Notes under the pieces: model-generated
Databases searched by the model: none
The model's input: the letters and a program-made list of their open reading frames with translations, nothing else
Told to the model about the DNA's origin: nothing
DNA from: Coniferiporia sulphurascens
Lineage: Eukaryota; Basidiomycota; Agaricomycetes; Hymenochaetales; Hymenochaetaceae
Length of the DNA stretch: 64,000 nucleotides
Reading direction: 5' to 3'
Assembly: GCA_002794785.1 (NCBI GenBank)
Contig: NBBA01000010.1
Coordinates: 682,001 to 746,000 of the forward strand
Made by a program: the position numbers and the translations under genes
Shown here: positions 1 through 13,200 of the stretch, in pieces
How positions within the stretch are numbered: the stretch's first letter is position 1
Layout: each line of letters begins with the position of its first letter

Positions 1-2061
1 GATTTGGATCTTCGATGCATATTTTGGATTGATTCATATCTTTTCAATGGGTACACCATTCCGTCATATTTCGGTGTGGAACACGCAGAGCAGCTTTGTA
101 CGTTGGGACATATTAAGGATGAGACCTGGTATTTAATCATGGTATACCAGGAAACCTCCTTGACTTCGAGTTTTGGCAGCACATCGAGTATTTCCCTAGT
201 CACCGTCAACTACTGAGTGGAGTATTAGAGAAACTGTTGGGCATCCTCACACACAGCCACATAGGTGCGTATGAACATGTCCAGCATTTCATCAGTTACA
301 CAACGTATTCTCTAGACTCGATGACGTCCCGACATCCACAGCACCATACGGTGAACAAGAATTGCAGGCACTCATCAGATCTGTAAGATACTTACAATGT
401 CAGACCAGTATTATTCCTTCAACAAGCAAGAAATAATGGCCCTATTTTCCACAGCGCTGCAAGGAGCAGATAATGCTGCTAGCTATGTTGTTACAGCATC
501 AGGTGAGCAAAGCTGGCTTGTTTCTCCGTTCATTATCTGACCAATCCCATAGCTCGTCTGATGGCTTTATTTGGTACGGCTTTTCAACGACACAAGGGGG
601 TCTCTTGGGTTCTGACTCGGATGCCGTACACGATTAAGCAAACGAAAAAATTTATAACTTCTACGGCTTCCATGGGGCGCGTCTTTCGATAAATCAAAGT
701 GTGCGAGGGGAAAACGATGATTCAAACTCATGGTTCATCAGGTCGCTCTCTCCAGTCATGTCCTACGCCCCCTGGACACATCTATCTGATTTAAAAGAGC
801 TACATATCGATGTATTAATTAAGTGGAGGAAGTGGAAGGAGTTTCTGTCGAAGATTGAGCGTGATTGGGAGGGTTTTGTGATTATTGTGCGTGTACTGGT
901 GGTCTTATCTCTCTTGTTTCAACGTTTTTATATAGTTGTACTGATCCACCGTCCACCTAAAGTCGACTGTCCTCTTGAACGTATTAAATAAATATAACGA
1001 ACGTACTAAATATAAAGGTGGTCATATGAACAACCACCTTACTAAGTAAATGATAATGCAACGATAACGCCATACGAATAGGAGCTATGATAGTTATAGT
1101 ATATGTAGCTCATGGTAGATGTATATAAGGAGAGCTGGTCTCTACCATGAAATACATCGGTTTACGCTGATAACCCACCTTTGCCTCAACTTCACCACTG
1201 CACCTCATTGTCTACCACAACGTGCATAGATTTTAAGAGAATGCCAATGTCGCACTTTTGGCCATCCCAACAGTGATTTCCGATAATAACATGTTGTGGT
1301 CATCACCAGCTGCAGTTGCTAGTCAAGTGTCCATCATTGTGAGTCTAGGGAGCATTAGTATCGGGCTATTCCTTATCCGACAGTCGCCTGCAGGTGCAAA
1401 GGGAAAATTAGAAGATACGGTAAGCTGGAAACTTACCTGAGTAGTGGACATTCTCTCATATGCCTTAATGACACCTCCTGGTCGTATACTCCGTGATACC
1501 GAGTAGGTAAGATACCTGGGAAGTCGGATACACCCGCAAATCGGCATGGAGACCCTGGCCATTCTGTATAGCTTACCATATGCAATGCTTATGTGGAGGT
1601 AAGTCATACATTCTCTGTTCTTTTAGCACCGTTAATAATCATCTTCGGGCTTCAATAATGTCCTACATTTATTTCGTGGTTGGAAAAGTTTACTGGCATT
1701 TTTCGTCTCCGTCGGGATCCTGTGTTTCTATAATGTATCCGGGGACGCAACCACCTTCAAACTCTTGATCTACGGAGTCCTCTGGGTCTTTGTTGCCTTG
1801 CTCATAGCGTGGACGGCACTCATTAGCTGGGAGGTTGGTGAAGAAAAATCCTGGAGATCACTGATTCCTGCCTTCGGTTTCCGCCCATGGAGGGATTTAT
1901 TCGAGTGGCGGAAGCGTGGTACAGATGAAGAGGTCGCGGAAACTCAAGCGCATACAGATTTAGAATCCGATAGAATTAGCACACACTCAGCTCGGTCCAC
2001 GCGGTCGTTCCAATCGGCGCGTTCGCGGTTCACAACGTTAGAATTGGATGTTCTCTCTTAA
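1..2061 (+). CDS. 5'-truncated copy 1 of a WW-like/multi-membrane-helix basidiomycete family
   Basis: This is the first of two tandem paralogs; its 5' part lies before the window. The first readable segment (DLRCIFWIDS) aligns with DRRCLFWIDA of copy 2. It is followed after an intron by an exon with FEFWQHIEYFPSHRQLL and LEKLLGIL. Later exons carry FYGFHGARLS, SWFIRSLSPV and ERDWEGF, then a hydrophobic exon near 1258-1437 (SPAAVASQVSIIVSLGS). The last exon (about 1765-2061) has a membrane helix and a Ser/Arg-rich tail ending TTLELDVLS. Splice donors match those of copy 2 at equivalent positions, and no inactivating change was seen in the readable exons. I know this family only as uncharacterised Agaricomycete proteins, so no function is proposed. 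Exon boundaries are approximate. Confidence 0.65.
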
Positions 2062-3031
2062 CTGGTTTTAGACGTTCATATGCTTCAAGCGGGGGTATAT
2101 TGGTAAAAAAAACTGTTTTTTGTGTACTGCGAAATGATTATACTACAGGTTCTTCCGTTGCAGTAAAACGAGTTTTTTTTTTTCAGATGGCATTGATAGG
2201 TTACTCAAGTTCAGTATGCAAGCTTGAAAGCCGACAACATTCATACACTCACGGCTGTTCAGCAATGGCTTCGGGCAGAGGGAGACAATGACTTGGAGGA
2301 TATTGATTGATCGAGTACTAACTTACTGTATTGTTTTGTCTGCTGTATACATGGCCGAAATGCTCACCTTACCGGAAACCATGTGTCCGATAACTCAAAT
2401 TATGGCCTACAGTAGTCACAAGGCCCGCGTCCGTATGTATGCTATATTTCTATGGCCATATCTGTGTACAGTACGGCGCAGAGCTCTACATATAGTACCA
2501 ACTTCTACGTGTCTACAGTCTACTGTTTACAGGTATAGAGGAGATCCATAAAATGGGCTTGAATCGACTTACCTGCCTAAAATTTTGTGTTTGTTACTCG
2601 GATTTTTCCCCATCACAGACAGCCTGAGGACGACACGCTTCAAGTCCAGTGGCACATCTTCCTAAGTGGCACCGGAATTACGAAATGGCGGACTTCACTG
2701 GCAACTCGGCTTTTCCCGCGGCCATTATCTCTCCTGCCGCTCCGGCACCATTTTCGGCTTGAACAGCTTTACTTCCCTGCCACACTCCAGATTCAGCTGC
2801 ATTAAACTCCAATCAGCACAGGCCTTCTGGTTATGTCCCTGAAGCTCCGTTTATGGCGCGAGACACCGGGCATAGTCACAGAGGGCTTCCATATTGTAGG
2901 CCTGTTTTGACTGAGATTCACCCACTGCCCTCAGAGACGTGTTGCTCTCGTCCTCTTCCTCCTCTACAAGCTCAAGTACAGACTTTAGCACCATCGTAGA
3001 AAGTAACCTTGCTACTGTAAACAACGGAGAT
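2062..3031 (+). other. Spacer between tandem paralogs with a coding-like remnant
   Basis: No intact gene is supported here. From an ATG at 2685 a frame reads MADFTGNSAFPAAII and meets one TGA near 2759. It then stays open with a Pro/Ser/His-rich sequence until a TAG near 2996, just before the start chosen for copy 2. The open stretch either side of a single stop suggests a decayed or mis-spliced 5' exon of copy 2, or a remnant of another gene. The rest of the spacer (2062-2684) shows no gene. Confidence 0.3.
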
Positions 3032-5771
3032 ATGGTGGTTCGTATGGTTACGGCCCTGCTTCAAAAGCTGCTCTCTCTGTGCCAACGCTGTGGGCGCCGA
3101 TCACTGCATTTTCTGCTTCATCTCTACTCTGTGCTCCTCAGGTTCAAAGATGCTGATCCATGTTTCCCTCGTATTGGAGATGAAAACACGTATGTCGACA
3201 AAAGTGCTGATCCGAAAGTCCCTGGAGGTCTTCCCGAGGGGGTTCATATCGCTTCAATTGAGCCGCCTGTCGTTTCATACTCCGAGGCCCAGTCTTCGCT
3301 GCCAGACGCGCCTTCACACGCACCGGCACCTCGGATTGAGAAAGTTGAGACGGAAACATCAATACTGGGTACTTTTCAGCCATTAGAAACAGTTACCCCA
3401 TCGGAGCAACCTCCTCACCTCCCAGATAAACAAATAACGTGCACTTTTCCATCCGGCTCGGCTCGGTACGACCAAAGTATCGTCATGTGCGTTTCCTTAA
3501 ATTTCAATCGAGTTTTATCCTGTGTTCATTTTTATTCTGGCAGTCGAAGCAAACCTGGACCTTGGAACTTTGAACCGTTAGAAACTCTCAACATTCACAA
3601 GTAAATCAACCTATGTATATACCCGCCATAATTTGGGTTTCTGACACCATGATCAGGGATGAACACATCCCAGACTGGACACCTTACGTGCACCCAAAGG
3701 GACAACTGTATTTCTTGAATACGTCTTTGACACTTAAGTTGCGTTATCTTACCGAAGCCCATCTTTATGACGAACAAATCCGGGAGGAAATTACACAATT
3801 TATCGTCGCTTTCGAGAGGAAGTCTCAAACCGCCAACCTTGGACAGCTTCCCTCCGACGTAGAAGTAGTTCTACAGATCGACGACGGGTGCTGGTCTTAC
3901 TACATGGTGGATTTTGATCGTCGATGCTTGTTCTGGATTGACGCAGTTGCCATTGATGAATCCTTCCCTTTGTTTATTTATTATGTTGAAAAGAAGGAAC
4001 AACTTCGTGCGTAACCTGAGATGTCCATCATTATTTGGATTTAATGCTTGAGCACCATATTGTAGGGCACCTTTTCGATAGTGAGTTTTGGGAGCACGTT
4101 AGCCTTTTTCCCAGCCACCGCCCGCTATTACATGGAGCGCTGGAAAAATTACTAGGCATTCTTACATATTCGCAAGTCGGTGCGTCCGGGTGTACCAAAC
4201 AAATATTATACTCAATGCTAGACTATTCAGACGCTGGAACCCCGGGCCTCCCAAGCTCTACGGTACCATTCGACAAACAAGGGACAGAGACGTGTCTTAA
4301 ATCTATAAGTTGCTTGCGAGGTTAGTAAGCTGCAAATTCCCCACAAATCAAGTGATCTTGACCGCTATCTTTTTGCAGAGATACAGGGAGTGGGGGGTGC
4401 TACTCCCTATGCCGTCGCGGCCTCGGGCAAGTGTGTTGACTTGATATCCTGTTCACACTTTGACTGGTTCATTAGCCAATTTGTTGTCCCAAGTCGGTGC
4501 GCTCTCTCAAAACTCCAGGAAGTCGAAGGTCGTGTGGATTCTAAATTTCACCTGCACTAGCGTACAAGAATTCTTTGGATTTCCACGGATTCCATGGAGC
4601 ACGCCTTTCGCTCAAACAAAATGTACACGGCAAAGGTCCTCGACCGCATTCATGGTTCATTAAGTTACTATCTCCGGTATTGTTTTACTCTCCCGAAACG
4701 CAACTCGCAAGGCTGGAAGAAGTCTGTTCCGACGGCTTGACACGGCCTCAACTTTGGAAGCCATTACAGACGAAACTTGAGCGTGACTGGGAGGGTTTCG
4801 TGCTTTATGTACGTGTACCTCGTTCCTACTCCTTAGCTCAGGCTCCGAGATGCTCCTGCCAGCAATATTTTCTAATGCTGTCTCTTGATTGCGCCCAGTC
4901 CACTGTACTCTTGAACGCCAATGTTGCGTTCCTAGCTATTCCAACCGTAATCTCTAGCAACAACGTGCTATGGATTTCTCCGGCCGCAGTTGCCAGTCAA
5001 GTGTCCATCATCGCGAGTCTAGGGAGTATTATCACTGGTCTAATACTTATTCGATTATCACCCTTAGGGGCAAATAGCGAATCAAACGATGCGGTAAGCT
5101 GAAAATCTTTCACCAGTGAGCATCTTTTCATGTGTTACGCCATTACCCCTGGACAATTGCATAGACAATTTTCGTTAATACTCGAATCTTGGGGGTGCAA
5201 TCCGGTTTTGAGACTTTGGCTGTTCTTTATAGCTTACCGTATTCACTACTCATGTGGGGGTGAGTGGCGGTCTCTTCGTCCTTTCGTAATACCAGAAATT
5301 ATCTACTGACCTCCAGAACTCTACTTTATGAAATGGAAAAGTCTAGTAACATTCCTTGCCTCCGTTGCAATCTTGTGCTTCTACAATGCATTAGGCGATG
5401 CCACCACCGCTACACGCTTGGTCTATGGAGTCGTGTGGATCCTTGTTACGCTCTCCATCGGCAGAACGATGCTCGTCACCTGGGAGGTAAACCACAAAAA
5501 AGACTGGGGATCGTTCTTGCCTGTCTTCGTTCTCCACCCACGGAATTCTTGGCGAAGGTTCCGGCCGCTCATGTCTGCCTTCGTTCGCTATCCGCAAGGA
5601 GCTTGGCAGGAATGGCGGGGGCGCAGTACGGACGAGGAGGTCGCGGAGGATGGGACGAATACAGAACCTGAGACTAATAAAGTTAGCACATACTCGGGTC
5701 GGTCCGCGCGGTCATTTCGCTCTGCGCGCTCGCAATTTACGGCATTGGAATTGGACGTGCTTCCCAACTAG
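3032..5771 (+). CDS. Copy 2: WW-like N-terminal region plus C-terminal membrane helices, uncharacterised family
   Basis: Complete paralog of the preceding gene. The ATG at 3032 begins a hydrophobic, Leu-rich N-terminus (MVVRMVTALLQKLL). It is followed by a Pro/Ser-rich linker and, after an intron ending near 3655, by DEHIPDWTPYVHPKGQLYF. That segment, with the later YYMVDFDRRCLFWID, is the WW-like signature I associate with this Agaricomycete family. Next come FDSEFWEHVSLFPSHR, FHGARLS, SWFIKLLSPV and ERDWEGF. A hydrophobic exon reads LNANVAFLAIPTV and SPAAVASQVSIIASLGS, and the final exon (about 5328-5771) has another helix and a Ser/Arg tail ending LELDVLPN. At least eight exons are implied. 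The protein is probably membrane-bound with a cytosolic N-terminal part. Function is unknown. The start could lie further upstream if the 2685 frame belongs to it. Confidence 0.65.
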
Positions 5772-6781
5772 TTTGAACTTTTCCACTTTCATGAGAGAGC
5801 ATGTCTTGTAACTCTGCTTTCGTGGCTTGTAAAACCTGCGTTATTCCGAGTGTTCGTATGTAAGCATTTTCCCTTCCATATGTGCCTGTTGAAGATCCTA
5901 TCATATCCAGAATTTCACGGAGAACGTCTTTGGCTGCATCGAAGTATCCGCAGCTTGGGGGACCTCAGATAGCATCTTTTTCCCACTTTGATGCGAACGT
6001 GTGTGGGGCATTTTTTTGTTTGCATTCTCCAGCATTTCTACTACCTGTAGGTCGAACCCCAAGCAGAATGCCGTGATTTTTCATATTACTTCGATAATAT
6101 CATGATGTTTCGAAACGGAGAATAAACCGGAATGCGTGCTGATTACTGTCTTGTCACTTTATTATTATACAGTCTTTCCCGTACCAACCGTTGCTTATTT
6201 GTCCCTCTACGTACAATTAATTTTCCGGCTGACTCAAAGTTCCTGCTTTTTCAAGCCTCTGCATACATACTACCGACAGTGTCGAGATGAAAACCGCGGC
6301 AGATGATGGAGCTACTACCCGGGTCTCGGGGCCCTGACGGGTGAAAGTACAGTTGTCTGGATTCTGAAGTGATGGAAGTGGCTATTGGGGAACAACTGGC
6401 TTTTTTGCCTTTTTTGGTTTTGATTACGTGGAAAATATCGAATTACGTAGCACGGAGGCAGAATTAACATTCTTGCCGCTTTCAGCCGACATAGTATCCT
6501 ATATAATAAAAATGCTCACTACCTGCTTCCATAAGAATCTTACTAATAATTTTACTAATCACTTTTCTCTCCTTTTTAAGTAATTTCTTCCCGTCCCTTC
6601 CTAAAAAGGTGAGTCCCTGGCGAAGCCAGGGATTGGGGGCTTGTACTTCAATGATAGACAAACACATGGCTCAAATTGTGTCTCCGACTTCTTTGTCCTC
6701 TCTCCTATCTGTCGTGGCCGTCGTGGCCTGATAATTTTGAAGACGCTCGGTGCCCACGGCAGGAACTTGACGAGTGGAAGG
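5772..6781. other. Intergenic region, no gene seen
   Basis: About 1 kb between two plus-strand genes. I see no coding exon. A perfect 8-bp stem with a 3-base loop lies at 6614-6632 and is listed separately. The last 100 bases should hold the promoter and 5' UTR of the transporter that follows. Confidence 0.5.
6614..6632 (+). repeat. Perfect short inverted repeat (hairpin)
   Basis: TCCCTGGC, loop GAA, GCCAGGGA. The 8-bp stem is fully complementary. It lies about 150 bases upstream of the transporter start, so it may fall in its 5' UTR or promoter. No transposon end or known structured RNA is recognised. Confidence 0.5.
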
Positions 6782-9545
6782 ATGCTGGTCGCTGAGCCGG
6801 GCGCGGATATACAACTACGCGACCTTGCCAGTGATTCGACCGGCTCTCAACTGCCAGTGGCTTCAAGTCCTTTCGATCACGAAGCAGTTGTCACCAATGC
6901 ACGCCCATCGGTTTCTATAGGACGACACATACGGGGGTTGGACGATAATGGATTAGCAGCCGTCGTTGACAGAGACCTCACCCAGCCGCCTTATAAGCTG
7001 TACAAGATGCGGTACGCCGGCGTGACGGGCATCATCGCGTTAAACGTCATCGCAGGCGCAAATCTTACGTGGTTTGGGCCTATCGCCAATGAGAGTGAGT
7101 TGCAGATATCTTCACCGCCGGAATCTTCTCTTCCCGGCTGTTAAACTAGCTTGTTTTACTTTAAGCAAAATTTGATGTTTGGCGTCTGTGTTTATAGCGT
7201 CTGATGCCTTTGGAATATCCCTCGATCAAGTCAACTGGCTCGGTAATATCATCGGTGTTACTTATCTCGTCGTTGCGCCCTTCGTTCCGATTTTCTGCTC
7301 CCGATACGGTTTACGTGCATGTGTTAGTATTTTATCCTCGCTTGATATTCCCATTTTCCCCCATCAGTATCTCCTGTCAGCTCCATCGGTTAAAGACCCA
7401 CGCAAGCCTCAAGGAATTAACTGACCTATTAATTAATGTGATGCTTCATTATTACACAGTTTCTCATCGGCACCGTCTTCCTTATCATCTCAGCATGGGT
7501 TCGCTATGCAGGCACTATCCGCTCTCTGACCCCACGTGGAGCTTATACGCTGCTAATCATCGGACAGGTTTGTCTTTATCACCTATGAAGGTTAAAATAC
7601 ACACTCACCCCGTTAATTTTCATTTCTACGCGCGCAGTTCTTAAGCGCCTTCCCGCAGGTGATTTTTCAGGTCCTCGCGCCCAAGTTCTCCGAGACTTGG
7701 TTTAACTTGCAAGGACGCACGACGGCGACAATGGTCATGTCTATATGTGCGTCTCATTTCTCTCACCCCAGTCTGGATAATTGCGGGGTCGAACTATTTC
7801 CGTGCTTTATTAACCACGCGTGCATAACGCGTTGTCGTGCCTCTCCCGTAGCCAACCCGATAGGTGCCGCAGTTGGTCAGCTCATTTCGCCTATAGTGAC
7901 CGATCCGCGCGGTTCTGTGAGTGAAAGAGACCCTCCGAAGGCCATTTTGTTCTTCTGGACTTTCGTCTGTGTAATTCCCTAATATACTTTTTAATAAGGT
8001 CCTAATTCTGGGAATCATTTCAACGGCCGTCTCCCCCTTTGTGCTTCTCGTCGGTTCAAGGCCTCCCACACCTCCTTGTGCGTGTCCATCCAAAGACTTT
8101 TAATGTAATGGAGATCCCTTCCTTAAGCCCCGCATTGTGAATATCACAACAGCGTATTCTGGCTCGCAGCCCTCCCCTCACTTCTTTACGACCCTCCGCG
8201 CCATTTTTGGTCTCCTCTCGGTGCAACACCCAGAAGCCGACGGTTCTGTGGATGCTCCGCACCCGTACACCCCGCCCCGCACTGTGATCAACCACGAACG
8301 CGACCTAAAGCTCGAATTAGAGCTGGGGTCCCCGGTAACACCGGTCTCAAAGCCCGAGTCCACACAGGATGGAGCCGACGTTCAGGTTCGAAGGCTCAGC
8401 AAAGACGCGGATGCGGAAAGTGTGGGTCAACACCGGACAACATATCACGATTCAAAGAAAGAAGTCGGGCAGGTGGCGGATGCATACATGACCCTACGCG
8501 AACGGGTAGATTTCTTTATTCTGTTTTTGGTTTTTGGGGTCCTCGAAGCGGGGTGAGTGGACGAAGTTATGTGATGGGCTGCAATCGATTGTTGAGACCC
8601 GTGCCAGTGTCAACACGTTTTCACTGCTTTCTAACGAACTTCTCGAGCCGTATGGGTACTCGGCGAATACTGCCGGATTCATGGTAAGTTTACAAGACTG
8701 TGGTCCCGCGTTCACTTCAAGCCCCCTATATGCGTTGCTGGTCAATCGCTAACCAACTCAATTCAACTCACATCATGTAGGGCGCAGCGCTCCTACTATC
8801 AGGTCTCGTTGCCGCGTTCGCCACCTCGCCCCTGTTCGACCGCGTGCTCACGCACCACCTCGGGCTCGCAGTGCGGATCTTTGCACCGCCCATCGCCGCA
8901 GCATGGCTCGCGCTGATCTGGGTCGCGCGTCCAAATAATGCTGGCGCGTTGTACGCAATTTTCGTCGTTATTGGTGTGTGCTCGTTGAGTGTCCTCCCGG
9001 TCGGCCTTGAGCTCGGCTGTGAACTCACGCGCAATAGCGGCGCGAGCTCTGCAATCTTGTGGTTCAGGTACGTCTTTGATCCTCTTTCTCCTCCTTTGTA
9101 TCTTGATAATGTTCAAAAATACCTTTTTTCCCGACTCCTTGCGTATAGTGGAAATCTTTTCAATATCATCTTCATCCTTGGTAAGTCTCAAACACTCTTT
9201 CGGATTCGCAGATCTATATCAACCCGTCCTTTCTGTCTCACGTTCCTCGATCCGATCACAGTGATGTCTGCCCTGCGCGCTCCGGAAAGCGCTTCCCCGC
9301 CGAGGAACATGCACCGTGCGCTCATATTCAACGGCATCACTATCTTCGCAACGACGATGTGCATTTTCCTTTTCCGCGGACGCCAGCGCCGCCGTGAAGA
9401 GGATGCGCGAGCAGCCGCTGCCAACACCACCGAAACGGCAGATCGCGAGAACGTCGGGGATTGCAGTGAAGGCTCAGTAGACGGGAAGAGACGGACTTGG
9501 GGGCAAAGAGTACTGCCGATGAATGTACGCTTTCTTCGGCGATAA
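6782..9545 (+). CDS. FLVCR-like MFS transporter
   Basis: Multi-exon MFS permease resembling the FLVCR/DIRC2 group, which moves heme, choline or other small solutes in animals; the fungal substrate is not known. The ATG at 6782 opens a cytosolic N-terminus of about 75 residues. Readable exons are 6782-7094, 7198-7322, 7460-7567 and from 7638. They join in frame to give PIANETSDAFGISLDQVNWLGN, GRTTATMVMSI and NPIGAAVGQLISPIVTD, which are typical of this group. A long hydrophilic central loop (about 8220-8500) separates the two six-helix halves. The second half includes NELLEPYGYSANTAGF, an exon starting GAALLLSG at 8781, and LGCELTRNSGASSAILW. A charged Arg/Ala-rich C-terminus ends at TAA 9543. 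It is probably in the plasma or an internal membrane. About ten exons; later boundaries are approximate. Confidence 0.8.
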
Positions 9546-10257
9546 CCACCGTGAAACCGAAGGAGATGAGTTGTAGAATATACCTGTGCTTTTCTTACCG
9601 CTACTCCGTTTTCTTCTCTTTCTTGTCTCTTTTCTCGCTCTGTTCGGATGTATCGTATGCTGTACTTTGTATCTAATGACATTATTGTAATTCTCTGTTT
9701 GTTGTTTATGTTCTTCTAATCTGAAAGTTTTGGCAGCGCTGAACCTTTACTATTATCGAGTGTATTTACAGATTCAACCGAAAGTCCGACCATTATTGAT
9801 ACTTTCTGCGTGTTTTGAAGGTTTTTCAGGGAATATTATCAAGTGTACTTATTTGTTCGCAACTCCACTTTTCTCGCTATATTTCGCGCACACATGCCAA
9901 GAAGGCCTCCGTTGAAGAAAATGATTTTATGTAGTCAAGTACAAGAAACGCGTATTCATAATCGGCATACTGGTCGTTTGCATATGGGGCATAACGCATA
10001 AGTGGAGGATGAGTAAATTTACAGTGATTTTTACACGCAGTGATAATCAGGGTGTTTGAATGGGATAAATATCGGTTGCTTGTGGAGACCGGAAAAATAA
10101 AAGCAAAATATGCGAGTGGAACTTGCTCGGAGAAAGGTAGAACAAAAAGGAGGATCAACCCATTGAAGAAGAAAACAAAATGGTTTTTGAGAAAAAGGTG
10201 GTTGATATGCTATCGGTGACCCCGCTGAGGCGAAGAAGAAACAGTGGAAAAAGTGGA
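9546..10257. other. Convergent intergenic region, no gene seen
   Basis: About 0.7 kb between the 3' ends of the transporter (+) and the kinase (-). It is AT-richer than the coding DNA and shows no exon-like stretch on either strand. Presumably 3' UTRs. Confidence 0.5.
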
Positions 10258-13200
10258 CTATGCGGCGACCCCAACGTATGGCGTTACCCAGTCAGCCGTC
10301 GTGCCTTTTTTTGAACGCGCCCCGGAGCCCGACGAGGAGCGCGATGTCATACTCGATAATGCGTACCAGAACCAGTTCCGTGCATTCCGCAATTTCAAAA
10401 GGACATCCCTCGGGGAGCCCTTCATCGGAGCGGGCGACAGCGAACGCGAGCGTCGACGCGACTGAGAGCGAGAACGTGTGAATGACCACGACCGAGACTT
10501 GGAGGTGTTCGACGAGAACCTGTGCGATAGGCTCTGTGTGACGGGGCTAACGGGAGGAGATGGAGATTCGATGCGTTGAGCCTTGATCTGCTCGTTAAGT
10601 GGCGGAGAGCTCGAAGAGCGAGGGCGTGAAGACTGCGTAGTGCTTCCAGAAGCGGACGATTTCTCGCCTTGTCCATCGCTCATCGTCGCGGCAATTCGTC
10701 CACCGTCCTTACTCGCGCCGGCAGCCGAAAAACGCGACGCAGCGTCAGCACCAGCCTCGAGGCCAGAGTCGGTATGAAACGGCGCGGTTGTGGGAGATCG
10801 GGAAGCGCGTGATGGGACAAATCCGGCACCGGAGGCTGAGAACGGCCGCCGACTGACGAACTTGAGTAGGGACCGTGGACGTGAACGCCGTCGTGTTGGG
10901 CCCGAATCCTGTCGTTGCTGGGTCTGAGAATCGGATGTCTCCCCGCATTGTACTGATGGGGCACGAAAGGAAGACCCGACGACTGCCGTGTTGTCCGTTG
11001 ATTTTTGGGCACGAAAGGAACCATCCGAAGTGACGGGTGGGGCATTATTCCCCATTCTGCTGCTTCCGGCAATCGGAGTCGATTCGGCGTAGCGCAAGTA
11101 TGGAACGTATTCTCGAAAGTCCTCGACCGTCGCGTTTGCCGTTGCATTTCCATCAGCCAGCATAGAATTTGTATTCATATCCGTCGTGATCGCTACGAAT
11201 GTCTGTGCACCGCGCGTCGACACTGAAGACCGGCTTTGAGATGTGCGATTCCAGTTGGACGCGCCGACTACGTCTGACCAAGGGACGGGAGTCTCGACAG
11301 CAATGGCATGCAATTCGCGCAATGCCTCGTCCGCCGAATCCATACGTGGGCGAATACTAGGTGGCGGAACGCTGTACCGCACGGAAGTCCGGTTGACGGT
11401 AACCTTCTCAACTTCGTCGTCGTGAGACGAGAGCTGGTGAGGCGCAGGGGAATATGAGAACAAGTCGAGTCCGAGGCCTTGCACATCCTCGGAGTTCAAG
11501 ATAGCAGAGGAATCCACGCTACATCCTGCGTCCATAGATTGGCGGGCTACGTCTTTCAAAGATGCAGGTGAAGTGGGGAACGATCCAGGAAGACCTGGAA
11601 GCTCGTCGAAGTCATCCGTATCCATCATTGGACGCCCTGCTCCCGTACCAGCCACACGATGCAGCTCATCAACCCACGAACCTTCGCTCCGACCCGCCTC
11701 GCTCGGTCGCCTGCTATAGCCTTCCGCGAAACCCCCTCTGAACTCATCCGTATCCATCAACTCACCCATCATACCGACAAAACCTGCATCAGACCTGCTC
11801 GTGACGCGGTTATTCGCCTGATACCGGGAAGATGAAGCAGATGGACTTGACGAACGGGCAAAGTCGTATTCATAATCGTATTCAGATGTAGCCGATCGGC
11901 GCCGACTTGAACTGACATCATCGTCGCCAGACTGAGGGGAGGCAACATCGGTTGGTGAAGTGGTGGCCACGGTACTCCGCTCGATCTTCACCATGCTGCT
12001 CCGTTCATCGGCATCCACTGCCACAAAACCTGGAGAAGTAGGCGATGTGAGCGTGCCTCCGGATGTAGACACACGAAACCTGTTGTCTACTCGTCCATCT
12101 TCCGTAGCACCGGCAGGAGAAGTGCAACTGATAGGTGAAGGAGAAATGGAGAATCCGTCGAAGCTCGTGTGAAATGACTCTGAGTCAACGGTCGGGCGAG
12201 AAAACCTCCGCACATCACGTTCGTCAAAATCGTCTTCATCGTCCCCTTCTGCGGCACCGCTGGGGCTAATCATGTGGACGTCGAAGTCCGGCTCACTCCC
12301 CAACTCATCAAATCCTTCACGCTCTTCATCGACGTCCATATTCGGCCCAGGAATGAAGCTGGCCGACTGAGACACGCTATATGCGAAAGGACAGCTCGAA
12401 ACAGACTCTTCTTGCGCGCGCCTCCGGAGGTCGAGGACGGAGCGCTGCGGGGAGCGTGAACGCGAGTGGGAGTGCGTGCGGGCCGTCTCAGAACCATTAG
12501 CCCTGGAAGCGTCAACATGGAGAGGAAGAAACGCCGGCAGATCGATGTTAAGTCGAAGTTCTGGCTTGTGCTTCCGGGGCTGAAACCTCGCACGGCGCGT
12601 GGCAATGTCTCGTTGTGCATACGAAGCGAGTTGAGGGTAGGGCTGGCGCGCCTGGCTGCGTCCGCGATACCGACTTCGCCGCGTAGGAGTGTAGCTCCGC
12701 TGCGTGTAGACGTCCGTGTACGGGGTTTTCGAGTTTTCCATTCCGGGCTCAATGGGAGTATCGGGACTTGCAGCGTATGCATATGCGTAAACCTCCGCGT
12801 CGTCAGTCAGAGTCAAATCTGCATCCGACACCCGGGGTTCCGGCACACTGTGCTTTATGCCTGGGGTCCTAGTCACTGAGTACGATGAGCCCACGCTTGA
12901 CACTTCGGAAGAGGATGTGCTGTATCCCGAAGCGGAGGAGGTTAACTCGTCCGCATCCGATGCGTTTGCGAAGCGGATTTCCGACACAGTGGAGTCTCCG
13001 GGACTGGCAGAAGAGTTGCTGCTCCAACGGGAGGTCGCCTACACGACGCAAAACGAAGATCAGACGAATAATCACAGGTTACAGAGTATATGCTTACCGT
13101 CGGCTCCTTATCCGGAGTTTCGGGTGGGACGTCTGAAGCCTCAATTATGAAGGACGGTGAAGGAGTCTGAACCACAGAGGGGACAAACGATGCACTTGAC

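Noticed and set aside
6050..6070. Minus-strand GGGGTTCGACC resembling a tRNA B box
   Set aside because: No A box or cloverleaf can be built upstream on that strand.
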